Source of the DNA: Salinicola lusitanus
Lineage (GTDB): Bacteria > Pseudomonadota > Gammaproteobacteria > Pseudomonadales > Halomonadaceae
Assembly: GCF_003206045.1 (NCBI RefSeq)
Contig: NZ_PZJM01000011.1
Location: 1-50,400 of the forward strand
Direction of reading: 5' to 3'
DNA: 50,400 nucleotides
A model generated the notes under the pieces. The model had not been told where the DNA came from and searched no databases. It saw only the letters and a list, made by a program, of their open reading frames with translations. This document shows positions 18,735-28,721 of this stretch, piece after piece (position 1 is the stretch's first letter; every line of letters starts with the position of its first letter). Both the position numbers and the translations under genes were made by a program.

Positions 18735-19910
18735 ATGAGTTCATCCCATGCCGCGACGTCCCATCAAGGCGCCATGACGCCAATGTCGCGTTATCGCGCG
18801 GATCTGGAGCGCGATGACTTCAGTCACGACGCCGCGCAGGAAAACGCCGTCAAGCATCTGCAGCGTCTGTACGACGATCTGCAGCGGACCCCGGCGCCCA
18901 AGCCCGCCGCCCCCGGAGAGTCCAAGCTCTCGAAGGTGGCGGGACTGTTCGGCAAGCGCAAGGCCGCCGAACCCGAGGCGCCCGCCAGGCCTGCGGTCAT
19001 GGGGCTCTACTTCTGGGGCGGCGTCGGTCGTGGCAAGACCTACCTGGTCGACGTGTTCTACGAGTCGTTGCCTTTCGAGCGCAAGATGCGCACGCATTTC
19101 AACCGCTTCATGCAGCGAGTGCATCGCGAACTCGAGATCCACAAGGGGGAGAAGAACCCGTTGACCCAGATCGCGGCCACCTTCGCCAGCGAGGCTCGGG
19201 TCATCTGCTTCGATGAGTTCTACGTCAAGGACATCACCGATGCGATGATCCTCGGCAACTTGATGGAGGCGTTGTTCGCGCAGGGGGTCGTGCTGGTGGC
19301 GACCTCCAACATCGTGCCGGACGATCTCTACAAGGATGGCCTGCAGCGAGCGCGCTTCCTGCCGGCGATCGATCTGCTCAAGCGTCATTGCGAGGTGGTC
19401 AACGTCGATTCCGGGGTGGATTACCGCCTTCGCACCCTGGAGCAGGTGGAGATATTCCACTCGCCGCTCGACGCCGAGGCCGAGGAGCTGCTGGCGAAGA
19501 GCTTCCGCTCGGTTGCCGGCAGCGAAGGGCGCGAGAATGCCACGCTGGCGATCAACCACCGGGAGCTCAAGACCCGTCGTCTGCACGAGGGCGTGGTGTG
19601 GTTCGATTTCAAGGTGCTCTGCGATGGGCCTCGCAGCCAGAACGACTATATCGAGTTGTCGCGGGAGTTCCATACCGTGCTGGTTTCCGACGTGCCGCGC
19701 ATGGGGGCCGGAACCGACGATCAGGCGCGGCGGTTCATCAGCATGGTCGACGAGTTCTATGACCGCGCGGTCAAGCTGCTGCTCTCCGCCGAGACCGAGG
19801 TCGAGTCGCTCTACACCGGGGGCAATCTGAGCTTCGAGTTCGAGCGCACGCTGTCGCGCCTTCAGGAGATGCAGTCCCGGGACTACCTGGCGCTGGCGCA
19901 CAAGCCCTGA
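18735..19910 (+). CDS. zapE: Cell-division AFG1-type ATPase ZapE
   Basis: The protein (391 residues from the ATG at 18735) is an AFG1/LACE1-family ATPase. It has RYRADLERDDFSHDAAQENAVKHLQRLYDDL at the N-terminus, Walker A in YFWGGVGRGKTYLVD, Walker B-like RVICFDEFYVKDITDAMIL, and a sensor ATSNIVPDDLYKDGLQRARFLPAI. ZapE binds FtsZ and acts at late division, especially under low oxygen in E. coli. The ATGs at 18774 (MTPMSRY) and 18783 also fit family alignment, and none of the candidates has a strong ribosome-binding site. The zapG/zapE/rplM/rpsI neighbourhood is conserved in gammaproteobacteria. Confidence 0.93.
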   Translation: MSSSHAATSHQGAMTPMSRYRADLERDDFSHDAAQENAVKHLQRLYDDLQRTPAPKPAAPGESKLSKVAGLFGKRKAAEPEAPARPAVMGLYFWGGVGRGKTYLVDVFYESLPFERKMRTHFNRFMQRVHRELEIHKGEKNPLTQIAATFASEARVICFDEFYVKDITDAMILGNLMEALFAQGVVLVATSNIVPDDLYKDGLQRARFLPAIDLLKRHCEVVNVDSGVDYRLRTLEQVEIFHSPLDAEAEELLAKSFRSVAGSEGRENATLAINHRELKTRRLHEGVVWFDFKVLCDGPRSQNDYIELSREFHTVLVSDVPRMGAGTDDQARRFISMVDEFYDRAVKLLLSAETEVESLYTGGNLSFEFERTLSRLQEMQSRDYLALAHKP

Positions 19911-19979
19911 ATGGCGCGCGCCGCGGGCGAGCGCCAATGTCGCGACGATACTGGTCTTTCCTCGCACATTGTGTGCGTG

Positions 19980-20121
19980 TACAATGCGCGCTCTTCGATC
20001 CGTTGTCCTTCTGTCGGCAGTCGTTCATCGGCTTTCGATCGTGGTGGCAACCCAAGAAAAATAGGGATGGCCGAGAAGCCTGTGCTTCGACGCCCAAATA
20101 CGCTTATTTGGTGAAACACTC
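19980..20121 (+). promoter_or_regulatory. rplM promoter -10 and structured leader
   Basis: TACAAT (19980-19985) is a likely -10 with no convincing -35. The following ~130-nt leader ends in two hairpins: GAAGC/GCTTC (20075-20079/20084-20088) and CCAAATA/TATTTGG (20094-20100/20105-20111, loop CGCT). The only Shine-Dalgarno-like sequence before the ATG at 20122 is GGTG (20110-20113), whose first two bases sit in the second stem. In E. coli L13 represses rplM-rpsI translation through its leader; this layout is compatible with a similar autoregulatory RNA, by inference. Confidence 0.5.
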
Positions 20122-20550
20122 ATGAAGACGTTCAGTGCCAAGCCGCACACCGTGCAGCGCGACTGGTATGTCGTTGATGCTTCGGGCAAGACGCTCGGTC
20201 GTCTGGCGACGGAAATCGCGCGCCGCCTGCGTGGCAAACACAAGCCGGAATACACCCCGCACGTCGATACCGGCGATTACATCGTCGTCGTCAACGCCGA
20301 GAAGGTGCACGTCACCGGCAACAAGGCGCAAGCCAAGAACTACTACCGTCACACCGGTTACCCGGGCGGTCTGCGCACCATGTCGTTCGAGAAACTGATC
20401 GACCACGCGCCGGAGCGCATCATCGAAGGCGCCGTCAAGGGCATGCTGCCCAAGGGGCCGCTGGGTCGTGCCATGCACGCCAAGCTCAAGGTGTATGCCG
20501 GTACCGAGCATCCGCACGCCGCGCAGCAGCCGCAAGAACTGAACATCTGA
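20122..20550 (+). CDS. rplM: 50S ribosomal protein L13
   Basis: The 142-residue protein is the same length as E. coli L13. It starts [42 protein letters not shown] and has the family signature region [26 protein letters not shown]13 is an early-assembling large-subunit protein. It is followed 11 nt later by rpsI in the universal rplM-rpsI operon. Confidence 0.99.
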   Translation: MKTFSAKPHTVQRDWYVVDASGKTLGRLATEIARRLRGKHKPEYTPHVDTGDYIVVVNAEKVHVTGNKAQAKNYYRHTGYPGGLRTMSFEKLIDHAPERIIEGAVKGMLPKGPLGRAMHAKLKVYAGTEHPHAAQQPQELNI

Positions 20551-20561
20551 GGGTAACCGTC

Positions 20562-20951
20562 ATGGCACAACAGTATTACGGCACCGGGCGTCGCAAGACT
20601 TCTACCGCTCGCGTGTTTCTCAAGCCGGGCACCGGCAAGATCACCGTCAACGACCGCGAGCTGGGTGAGTTCTTCGGCCGCGTCACCGCACAGATGGTCG
20701 TGCGCCAGCCGCTGGAGCTGACCGAGACCACTGGCCAGTTCGACGTCTACGTCACGGTCAAGGGTGGCGGTGGCTCCGCTCAGGCCGGCGCGATTCGCCA
20801 CGGCATCACGCGCGCGCTGATGGAGTACAACGAAGAGCTGCGCCGTCCGCTGCGTGCGGCGGGTTACGTGACCCGTGACGCTCGTGAAGTCGAGCGTAAG
20901 AAAGTGGGTCTGCGCAAAGCACGTCGTCGTCCGCAGTTCTCCAAGCGCTGA
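20562..20951 (+). CDS. rpsI: 30S ribosomal protein S9
   Basis: The 129-residue protein begins [27 protein letters not shown] and contains [19 protein letters not shown]. The conserved C-terminal tail [12 protein letters not shown] reaches the P-site tRNA. An intrinsic terminator lies 28 nt after the stop. In Pseudomonas and many gammaproteobacteria petABC follows; here sspA is next. Confidence 0.99.
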   Translation: MAQQYYGTGRRKTSTARVFLKPGTGKITVNDRELGEFFGRVTAQMVVRQPLELTETTGQFDVYVTVKGGGGSAQAGAIRHGITRALMEYNEELRRPLRAAGYVTRDAREVERKKVGLRKARRRPQFSKR

Positions 20952-20978
20952 TCCCACGGGATTCGCGTCTGCGCACAG

Positions 20979-21005
20979 CGCCCGGCTTATCCAGTCGGGC
21001 GTTTT
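20979..21005 (+). terminator. Intrinsic terminator after rplM-rpsI
   Basis: CGCCCG (20979-20984) pairs with CGGGCG (20996-21001) across an 11-nt loop, followed by TTTT (21002-21005). Confidence 0.75.
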
Positions 21006-21117
21006 GCTGTTGGTACGTGGTGCAGGGGTGTTGTGGCTCTCCGTGGCGATGGTTGGCGCCCAGCGGGGTTGCCCGTCGTGTTACCATTGGTCGTTGAATT
21101 AATGCGAGGAAAGTTTC

Positions 21118-21744
21118 ATGGGTGTAGTGGCCAAGCGATCGTCGATGATCTTTTACTCCGGTAGTGATGATCATTTCAGCCATCGCGTCAGAATCGTGCT
21201 GGCGGAAAAGGGCGTGGCCGTCGATATCCTGGACGTCTCGGCCGATGAGCATAACGCCGAATTGGCCGATCTGAATCCGTACAACAGCGTGCCCACGCTG
21301 CTCGATCGTGACCTGGTGCTGTACGAATCCAAGGTCATGATGGAGTACCTGGATGAGCGTTTCCCGCATCCGCCCCTATTGCCGGTCTACCCGGTGGCGC
21401 GTGCGCAGAGCCGCCTCTGGATGCATCGCATCGAGCGCGAGTGGTGCCCGCTGGTCGAGCAGATTCAGCAGGGGCCCAAGAAGGACGCCGACAAGGCTCG
21501 TAAGGAGTTGCGTGAGAGCCTGACCGGGATTTCACCAATTTTCGAAGACATGCCATATTTCATGAGTGAAGAGTTCACGCTGGTGGATTGCTGCATCGCG
21601 CCGATTCTCTGGCGTCTCCCGGCGCTGGGTGTCGAGCTGCCGGAGAAGCAGATCGCCCCGTTGATAAGCTACATGGAACGTGTCTTCGCGCGGGATGCCT
21701 TCAAGGTGGCGCTGTCCGAAACCGAACGTGAGATGCGTAGCTGA
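21118..21744 (+). CDS. sspA: Stringent starvation protein A
   Basis: The 208-residue GST-fold protein has an N-terminal thioredoxin-like domain ([43 protein letters not shown]) and a C-terminal helical domain ([42 protein letters not shown]). It lacks GST activity residues, as in the family. SspA binds RNA polymerase holoenzyme and is part of acid and stationary-phase responses. GAGGAAAG precedes the ATG; Met10 (MIFYSG) is a possible alternative start. It forms a two-gene operon with sspB. Confidence 0.97.
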   Translation: MGVVAKRSSMIFYSGSDDHFSHRVRIVLAEKGVAVDILDVSADEHNAELADLNPYNSVPTLLDRDLVLYESKVMMEYLDERFPHPPLLPVYPVARAQSRLWMHRIEREWCPLVEQIQQGPKKDADKARKELRESLTGISPIFEDMPYFMSEEFTLVDCCIAPILWRLPALGVELPEKQIAPLISYMERVFARDAFKVALSETEREMRS

Positions 21745-21780
21745 GGCGACTCCGCCGCAAGCTGCCCGAGAGGAGTTGAC

Positions 21781-22275
21781 ATGCTGACTAGCCGTCCCTA
21801 TCTGGCGAGAGCCCTTTATGAATGGCTGCTGGACAACGAGCAGACCCCCTATATCGTGGTGGATGCTGGAAAGCCCGATGTCCGGGTGCCGCAGCAGTTC
21901 GTGCAGAATGGTCAGATTGTGCTGAACATCGCACCGGCCGCCGTGCGCGACCTGGCGATCGATAATGCGGCAGTCACTTTCGGGGCGCGCTTCAGCGGAC
22001 AGCCGATGCAGGTCGTGGTGCCCATGGATGCTCTGATCGCGATCTATGCGCGTGAAAATGGCGTCGGCATGGTGTTTGGTCAGGAGCCGGTCATGCCGAG
22101 CTTCTCCAGCGAGGAGGAGGCGGCACTGGAAGAGGAGGGGCGGCCGACGCTCGAGAGCGTCGAGAGTCGCTCTGATGACGATACCGCCACATCACCAGAG
22201 CCGGCCGCCACCAAGGATGACGATGCACCCGGTCGTCCCGAGAAAGGCAAGCCGTCACTGCGCATCGTCAAGTAG
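21781..22275 (+). CDS. sspB: ClpXP protease specificity-enhancing factor SspB
   Basis: The 164-residue protein has the SspB core (SRPYLARALYEWLLDNEQTPYIVVDA; VPQQFVQNGQIVLNIAP; MDALIAIYARENGVGMVFGQE) that binds the ssrA tag. An acidic, flexible linker follows, and the C-terminal ClpX-binding motif GKPSLRIVK is intact. It delivers trans-translation products to ClpXP. AGAGGAG is about 6 nt upstream of the ATG. It is followed by a strong terminator. Confidence 0.97.
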   Translation: MLTSRPYLARALYEWLLDNEQTPYIVVDAGKPDVRVPQQFVQNGQIVLNIAPAAVRDLAIDNAAVTFGARFSGQPMQVVVPMDALIAIYARENGVGMVFGQEPVMPSFSSEEEAALEEEGRPTLESVESRSDDDTATSPEPAATKDDDAPGRPEKGKPSLRIVK

Positions 22276-22313
22276 CGGAACCCTTGTTCGACGGGCCCAC
22301 TTGGGTACCGTAG

Positions 22314-22349
22314 AGCCGCTGCCGGAGATCCCTCGGCAGCGGCTTTTTT
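22314..22349 (+). terminator. Strong intrinsic terminator after sspB
   Basis: AGCCGCTGCCG (22314-22324) pairs perfectly with CGGCAGCGGCT (22334-22344) across a 9-nt loop, followed by a run of six T (22344-22349). It separates sspB from the convergent dolP. Confidence 0.9.
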
Positions 22350-22365
22350 ACGCCTGGAGTGAGGG

Positions 22366-22920
22366 TCAGTTGAGGTATTCGAAGACCTTGACGATGCGCT
22401 GGACACCGCCCACGCCGGACGCAGCGGCGGTGGCTTCGCTAGCCTGCTGCTGGGTCACCAGCCCCATCATGTAGACCGTTCCGTTCTCGGTGATCACGCG
22501 AATCAGATTGGCATCGAGATCCTCGTTGGCGACCAGATTGGCCTTGATGCGCCCAGTGATCCAGGTGTCGGTCATGCGCTGGCTGACCGGCGTGTTGGCG
22601 GACACCATCAGTTCATTGTGCACTTGCCGCACGCTACGCACGTTGCGGGCGATCTCGGTGGCGCGCTGCTTGAGTTCCTCGCTGGGCACCTGGCCGGTCA
22701 GGAGGACGTTGCTGTTATAGCTGTCCACGTTGACGTGGGCATCACCATACCGTGCATCCGCCGCGTTGAGGGCATTGAAGATCTTGCTCTGGATGTTGCT
22801 GTCTTCGACCTTGGCGCCAGGGGTGCGCTCGGCGTAGTTCTCCTGCTGGCCGCCGGTGGCGCATCCGCCCAGTGTCAGCAGGCCGATCAGGCATGAGGAA
22901 ACGATCAGTGTCTTCTTCAT
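22366..22920 (-). CDS. dolP: Outer-membrane BON-domain lipoprotein DolP (YraP)
   Basis: From the ATG at 22920 the protein has 184 residues. It has a lipoprotein signal with lipobox LGGC (Cys20) and two BON domains (EDSNIQSKIFNALNAADARYGDAHVNV; QRMTDTWITGRIKANLVANEDLDANLIRVITENGTVYMMGLV). DolP is an outer-membrane lipoprotein that binds anionic phospholipid and supports envelope integrity and BAM activity. A GTG at 22929 overlapping the diaA stop (GTGA) could start three codons earlier, but the ATG gives the standard M-K-K signal. The order lpoA-yraN-diaA-dolP matches E. coli. Confidence 0.92.
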   Translation of the reverse strand: MKKTLIVSSCLIGLLTLGGCATGGQQENYAERTPGAKVEDSNIQSKIFNALNAADARYGDAHVNVDSYNSNVLLTGQVPSEELKQRATEIARNVRSVRQVHNELMVSANTPVSQRMTDTWITGRIKANLVANEDLDANLIRVITENGTVYMMGLVTQQQASEATAAASGVGGVQRIVKVFEYLN

Positions 22921-22925
22921 AAGGC

Positions 22926-23537
<612 letters not shown>

Positions 23538-23906
23538 TCAATATGCGTCGAAGGCGGCCCGAATCCAGTCGAATTCGAGTGCGGGCAGGCTTCCGGTCAC
23601 GCCGACGACGTCGAAGCGGCAGGGGCATGATAGCCCGTGTGCATGAAGATAAAAACGCGCGGCCTTGATGATGCGCCGCTGCTTGGCGGGAGTGATCGTC
23701 TCGGCTGGGTGGCCGTAGTCGGACCTGCGGCGATGGCGGACCTCCACGAATACCAGATTTTCGCCGTCGCGCATGATGAGGTCGATCTCGCCGCCTTTGG
23801 CATGCTGGTTGCTGGCGACCAGTGTCAGCCCGCGCGTTTCGAGCCAGCGGGCAGCGGCCTGTTCGACCTGCTGCCCGAGTTGACGCCGGTTATTGGGTGC
23901 CGTCAT
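23538..23906 (-). CDS. yraN: UPF0102 (YraN) endonuclease-fold protein
   Basis: The 122-residue protein has the UPF0102 pattern: LGQQVEQAAARWLETRGLTLVASNQHAKGGEIDLIMRDGENLVFVEVRHRR. The E-I-D and E-V-R residues form the restriction-endonuclease-like active-site signature. Its cellular role is not established. The start overlaps the end of lpoA by 17 nt. Confidence 0.9.
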   Translation of the reverse strand: MTAPNNRRQLGQQVEQAAARWLETRGLTLVASNQHAKGGEIDLIMRDGENLVFVEVRHRRRSDYGHPAETITPAKQRRIIKAARFYLHAHGLSCPCRFDVVGVTGSLPALEFDWIRAAFDAY

Positions 23907-25758
23907 CTTCGGCGTCCAGCGCGAAACCGTTGAGGTCGGCGTTGGAGGCCCCTTGGCTTCCCTGCGACGGCCCGCTGTCGTTGGAAGTCGAGGGAGAGCG
24001 GGTCGGGGCTGAGGCGGGTGCCGTCAGCAGGGGCTGCGGCGTGCCGGACTGGAACACCGCCCACGGCAGCGTGCGCTGGATGCGGCCGTCGTCGCGCGCC
24101 TGCAGCGTACCCGTCGCACCGAAGATCTGCGTGTTCGGCAGCGCCTGAATCAGCGGCAGGCGGCGGGCCAGCTCGTAGGCGTCGACGCCCATGGCGTTGA
24201 GCTTGAGCAGGCCCGGATCGTTCTCGCCTGCCAGTTGCTGGTAGGTGGAGACGAACGGTAGCGCATCGGTGCCGCCCACGGCGGCATCCGGGATCATCCA
24301 CGGGATATCGACAAACTGCACGCCGTCGAGATCGTGATCGGCGCGCGGCTGCGGGATGCCTTCATAGAGATGTGACGTGGCATATACCGGAAGGTCGCCG
24401 GCGTAGTAGAAATCCAGCGTCGGCGGGACCTGGCGAGCGTAGCTGGGCAGTGCGAGCAGGAACAGCATGTCCATGCTCGAGGGATCGCTGTTCAGGAGCT
24501 TGCGGACCGCGGTGGCGACGGAGCCCGAAGGGTCGTAACTGACCACCGAGGCCACCGTTCCGCCTTCACCCTCCCAGTTGTTGCGAAACGCCGCCAGTAC
24601 CCGCGACCCCCATTCGTTGTCGGGGATCATGATGCCAGCGCGACGGCGTCCGTCGAGATGGGCGCGGTGAGCGACCTGGCGCGCCTCGTCCTCGGCGGAC
24701 AGGCCGTACTGGAACAGGTTGGTCGCCTGATCCCGGGGATGTTCGCCGTAATTCAGTGCGAGGGTGGGGAGCGGAACGCTGCTGCGGGTTTCGAGTTCGC
24801 TCACCTTGTCCTTGTCGAGTGGGCCGATGACCGCCTGGGCGCCGCTCATGGTGGCCTGAGCGTAGAGGGCATCGATGTTCTGCTGGCTGGAGTCGACGAA
24901 GGTCAGGCGCGGGGTTCGCTCTCCCTGGTTTTGGGCATCGCTGGCGCGAGTCTCCAGGCCCTGGCGAATGGCCGATGCGATGTTGGCCAGCGGGCCGCTG
25001 TCCGGCAGGAACACGGCGATCTGACTGATTTCATTGCCTTCGATCTGGCGTAGTGCCGACAGGTCCTGCGGGAGTCGCCGATTGGCAGGGTGGTCCGGGT
25101 AGCGGCTGCGCCACTGATCCAGGCGGTCGAACAGATTGGAGATGTCACCGCCGCTGGTGCGATAGAGCCGAGCGAGATCGACCCAGCCCTGGGTGATCGG
25201 ATCGCCATTCGTCGCGGCCAGTGCATCGAGTGCCGTGGGGCTCAGGCTCGAGAGGGGCTTCCAGATGTCATCATTCAGCTCGTAGGGCGCGTTCTCCCGC
25301 TGCAGATCGATCAACAGCCGGGCCGAGGCCTCGGGTTCGCCGATCATCTCCAGCGCGAGGCCGCGGCGGTAGCGTAGCGTCTGGCGGTCGTCGGTGGAGA
25401 GATTGGCCTGGGTATCGAGAATGTCGGTTGCCCGGATCGCGCTCCAGCCATCCTCCTCGGCCAGTGCGCTGTCGGATAGTACCAGTGCCCAGCGGGTGCG
25501 TTGCGCGTCATCGAGCTGGGTGCTGTCGATCTGGCCGGCGATCTCGAGCGCCTGCGCCGTATCGCCCTGGCGTGCTAGGATATCCGCCGCCTCGAGCCGG
25601 GACGCGGCGGCCTGAGGGCCGCTCTGGCTGTTGGCTTGCTCGAGCAGCTCCTGCGCGCTGGGGCCGCTGACGCCTTGCATCATGCTCTGGCCCGCACAGC
25701 CTGCCAGTATCAGGGTTGCCATCAGTGGCAGTAGAAGTCGCCGCAGCGCGTAACGCAT
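23890..25758 (-). CDS. lpoA: Penicillin-binding protein activator LpoA (outer-membrane lipoprotein)
   Basis: From the ATG at 25758 the protein has 622 residues (E. coli 678). It has a lipoprotein signal with lipobox LAGC (Cys21), an N-terminal TPR-like helical domain (SAQELLEQANSQSGPQAAASRLEAADILARQGD) and a C-terminal periplasmic-binding-protein-like domain (QIAVFLPDSGPLANIASAIRQGLETRA; GAQAVIGPLDKDKVSELE). LpoA spans the periplasm and activates PBP1A. AAGGGA is about 8 nt upstream of the ATG. The frame stays open well upstream of this ATG on the minus strand, but that stretch is antisense to rsmI and rnpB and is not coding. The 240-bp divergent region with rsmI shows no clear promoter. Confidence 0.94.
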   Translation of the reverse strand: MRYALRRLLLPLMATLILAGCAGQSMMQGVSGPSAQELLEQANSQSGPQAAASRLEAADILARQGDTAQALEIAGQIDSTQLDDAQRTRWALVLSDSALAEEDGWSAIRATDILDTQANLSTDDRQTLRYRRGLALEMIGEPEASARLLIDLQRENAPYELNDDIWKPLSSLSPTALDALAATNGDPITQGWVDLARLYRTSGGDISNLFDRLDQWRSRYPDHPANRRLPQDLSALRQIEGNEISQIAVFLPDSGPLANIASAIRQGLETRASDAQNQGERTPRLTFVDSSQQNIDALYAQATMSGAQAVIGPLDKDKVSELETRSSVPLPTLALNYGEHPRDQATNLFQYGLSAEDEARQVAHRAHLDGRRRAGIMIPDNEWGSRVLAAFRNNWEGEGGTVASVVSYDPSGSVATAVRKLLNSDPSSMDMLFLLALPSYARQVPPTLDFYYAGDLPVYATSHLYEGIPQPRADHDLDGVQFVDIPWMIPDAAVGGTDALPFVSTYQQLAGENDPGLLKLNAMGVDAYELARRLPLIQALPNTQIFGATGTLQARDDGRIQRTLPWAVFQSGTPQPLLTAPASAPTRSPSTSNDSGPSQGSQGASNADLNGFALDAEDDGTQ

Positions 25759-25998
25759 AGTGTCGTTCCCTTTACGTGTGAGTGGTCGCGCGCGATCGAT
25801 AGCGATTCTGGATGCTCCGGTCGTCGATGACCGGGTTTCGAGGCGCCGACCCGTTCCCGTTCCGCTGGAGGCTGCTGCAGTCCGGCGGCCGGTGACCGCC
25901 CGCCGCTGCCTTGCGGAGGCTTCCTTGATGAGTTGAGCACCGACGCCACCGCTGGCGGTCATCGATCTCTGAATGCACGTTAATCCGGATGGTACCGA

Positions 25999-26853
25999 AT
26001 GAGCGAGACAAAGGAAGGCGTATTGTACGTGGTCGCCACGCCGATTGGGAATCTCGAGGATCTGAGCGCGAGGGCCGGGCGCGTCCTGGCGGAGGTCGAT
26101 GCGATTGCCGCAGAAGACACGCGTCACACCCAGCGTCTGCTTCGGCACCTGGGCGTCGAGCGTCCGCTGATTTCGCTGCACGAGCACAACGAGACGGCTC
26201 GTGTGGATCAGCTGCGAAGACGTCTTCTCCGCGGCGAGCAATTGGCGCTGGTGAGCGATGCTGGGACGCCGCTGATCTCCGATCCGGGGTTCGTGCTGGT
26301 CAGGGAACTTCGCCGTTCCGGCTGCCGGGTCGTGCCGGTCCCCGGTCCCTGCGCGCTGGTTGCCGCGCTGAGTGCTGCCGGTCTGCCCACGGACAGGTTC
26401 ACCTTCGAGGGGTTTCTGCCGGCCAAGTCCGGGGCGCGCCGGAAGCGGCTGGAGGCGGGCGCCTGGCGGGAAGAGACGCGTGTGTTCTACGAATCCCCTC
26501 ACCGGATTCGCGATCTGCTGGATGATCTTGCCGCGGTGGTCGGCGAGCGCCAGGTGGTGCTGGCGCGTGAGCTGACCAAGACCTTCGAGACCCTGCTGGA
26601 GGGGTCGGCCAGCGAGTTGCTGGCGATCATGGATGCCGATCCCGACCAGGCGCGGGGCGAGTTCGTGGTGATGCTGGCGGGGTCGCCGCCGAAGGAGGCG
26701 TCCGCCGACGATGCCGAGGGCGAGGTCCTGCTTCGCGCATTGCTGGCGGAAGAAGTGGCGGTCAAGAGCGCGGCGGCGATCGCGGTCCGGTTGCTGGGCG
26801 GGCGGCGCAAGCACTGGTACCAGATGGCGCTGTCGATCAAGTCGGAGGCCTGA
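25999..26853 (+). CDS. rsmI: 16S rRNA 2'-O-ribose C1402 methyltransferase RsmI
   Basis: The 284-residue protein is a tetrapyrrole-methylase-fold enzyme: LYVVATPIGNLEDLSARAGRVL, EDTRHTQRLL, LVSDAGTPLISDPG and VPGPCALVAALSAAGLPTDRFTFEGFLP. All are RsmI signatures, with the SAM site around GTPLISDPG. It methylates C1402 of 16S rRNA in the P site, with RsmH modifying the same base at N4; the rsmH gene is about 550 bp downstream. It is divergent from lpoA. Confidence 0.97.
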   Translation: MSETKEGVLYVVATPIGNLEDLSARAGRVLAEVDAIAAEDTRHTQRLLRHLGVERPLISLHEHNETARVDQLRRRLLRGEQLALVSDAGTPLISDPGFVLVRELRRSGCRVVPVPGPCALVAALSAAGLPTDRFTFEGFLPAKSGARRKRLEAGAWREETRVFYESPHRIRDLLDDLAAVVGERQVVLARELTKTFETLLEGSASELLAIMDADPDQARGEFVVMLAGSPPKEASADDAEGEVLLRALLAEEVAVKSAAAIAVRLLGGRRKHWYQMALSIKSEA

Positions 26854-26980
26854 GCCAGCACCGTCCCGTTGCCGGGATTCGGGCGTCGATCTCGTTGTCG
26901 CCAGCGCCGAATCGGTGTCGGTGTCTGGAGACGGTTTGTCGGCGGTGACAAAAGCTTTTGCACGACTCGTCAATGCTGCC

Positions 26981-27009
26981 TTGAGAGGGTCTCGGGGGGC
27001 TGTTATTCT
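26981..27009 (+). promoter_or_regulatory. Promoter of rnpB
   Basis: TTGAGA (26981-26986, 5/6) and TATTCT (27004-27009, 4/6) are 17 bp apart, and TGT just before the -10 makes it an extended TGn element. Transcription would begin near 27016-27019, exactly at the predicted RNase P RNA 5' end. Confidence 0.8.
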
Positions 27010-27018
27010 TGCGCGCTT

Positions 27019-27370
<352 letters not shown>

Positions 27371-27402
27371 CCGATTTTTTGCCGTTCAACACCGAGACAC
27401 GC

Positions 27403-28383
27403 ATGCTGCACCGCGACAAGGCTCCACAGGCACCCCAGGGCGGTGCGGCGAATCGTTCCGACTTTCGCCACACCAGCGTGTTGCTCGACGGTGCGGTGGA
27501 CGCACTCGTGCAGTCATCCTCTGGTGTCTATCTCGATGGTACCTTCGGGCGTGGAGGACACTCCCGAGCGATTCTCTCGCGACTCGATGACCAGGGTCGG
27601 CTGATCGCGATCGATCGCGATCCCGCCGCGCTGGCCGTCGCCGCCGAAATCGACGACTCACGCCTGACGGTGTGTCGTGGCGTGTTCGCCGAACTGGACA
27701 GGCATGCCGAGGCGTGCGGCGTTTCAGGCCAGTTGAACGGTATTCTGCTCGATGTCGGCGTCTCCTCTCCCCAACTGGACGACCCCGGTCGCGGATTCAG
27801 CTTTCTGCGCGACGGGCCGCTGGATATGCGCATGGATCCGACCTCGGGAACCAGCGCGGCCGAGTGGATCGCGCGTACCAACGACCAGGAGATGGCGCGG
27901 GTCTTCAAGACCTACGGCGAAGAGCGTTTCGCCAAACGAATCGCGCGCGCCATCGTCGCCGCGCGTCAGGAGACGCCGATCGTCGGCACCCACCAACTGG
28001 CCGAAATCGTCAAGGCGGCCCATCCCGCATGGGAGAAGGGGAAGCACCCCGCGACCCGCGTGTTCCAGGCCATTCGCATTCATCTCAACGACGAGCTGGA
28101 GCAACTGACCCGCGCGCTGGATGTGGCCCTTGAGTCGCTGGCGGTGGGAGGGCGGCTGGTCGTCATCAGTTTCCATTCGCTGGAGGATCGACTGGTCAAG
28201 CGGTTCATCCGGGATCAGTCGAGAGGCGATACGCACTTGCCCCGCGGCATGCCGGTACGCGAGGATCAACTTCACAAGCGGCTCAAGCCGGTAGGCAAGG
28301 CGATGCGTGCCAGCGATAGCGAGGTCGACGCCAATCCTCGCGCACGCAGCGCCGTCATGCGCGTCGCCGAGAAGCTGGAATAG
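27403..28383 (+). CDS. rsmH: 16S rRNA m4C1402 methyltransferase RsmH
   Basis: From the ATG at 27403 the protein has 326 residues. It contains [15 protein letters not shown], the SAM-binding [36 protein letters not shown] and [18 protein letters not shown]. RsmH methylates N4 of C1402 in 16S rRNA. The N-terminus is about 18 residues longer than in E. coli before the first core motif. An upstream TTG at 27379 lies in the rnpB T-run and is rejected. It is the first gene of the dcw cluster here; mraZ, which normally precedes it, is absent. Confidence 0.96.
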   Translation: MLHRDKAPQAPQGGAANRSDFRHTSVLLDGAVDALVQSSSGVYLDGTFGRGGHSRAILSRLDDQGRLIAIDRDPAALAVAAEIDDSRLTVCRGVFAELDRHAEACGVSGQLNGILLDVGVSSPQLDDPGRGFSFLRDGPLDMRMDPTSGTSAAEWIARTNDQEMARVFKTYGEERFAKRIARAIVAARQETPIVGTHQLAEIVKAAHPAWEKGKHPATRVFQAIRIHLNDELEQLTRALDVALESLAVGGRLVVISFHSLEDRLVKRFIRDQSRGDTHLPRGMPVREDQLHKRLKPVGKAMRASDSEVDANPRARSAVMRVAEKLE

Positions 28384-28391
28384 GGAGCAAC

Positions 28392-28721
28392 ATGGCCGTT
28401 CAAGGACGACGCAATGGGTTGGGAGTGGGCAACTGGCCATTCGCTCGACGCCTGGACCTGCGTTCCGCTTTGCTGGGCATGGTCATCATCGCGCTGCTGA
28501 TAACGGCGCTGGCCATCATCAGCACCTCTCACCTGACCCGGGTCCAGTACGCGCGACTGCAGAAGCTGGAGAACCAGCGCGACTCGCTACAGACCGAATG
28601 GGGACGGCTGCTGCTCGAGGAGAGTACCTGGTCCTCTCCGGCCCGGATCGAGTCACTGGCCAGTAAACGGCTGGACATGCGTGTCCCCAGTGTCGATGAA
28701 GTGAAGGTGATTCATCCATGA
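28392..28721 (+). CDS. ftsL: Cell division protein FtsL
   Basis: The 109-residue bitopic protein has a short cytoplasmic N-terminus, a transmembrane helix (ALLGMVIIALLITALAIISTSH, about residues 26-47) and a periplasmic coiled coil (LTRVQYARLQKLENQRDSLQTEWGRLLLEES). It forms the FtsQLB complex, which activates FtsWI. Its sequence is poorly conserved, so position between rsmH and ftsI carries much of the weight. It overlaps ftsI by 4 nt. Confidence 0.92.
   Translation: MAVQGRRNGLGVGNWPFARRLDLRSALLGMVIIALLITALAIISTSHLTRVQYARLQKLENQRDSLQTEWGRLLLEESTWSSPARIESLASKRLDMRVPSVDEVKVIHP

Noticed and set aside
27379-27402. Upstream TTG start for rsmH.
   Set aside because: It lies in the T-run just after rnpB, and family similarity starts well after the ATG at 27403.
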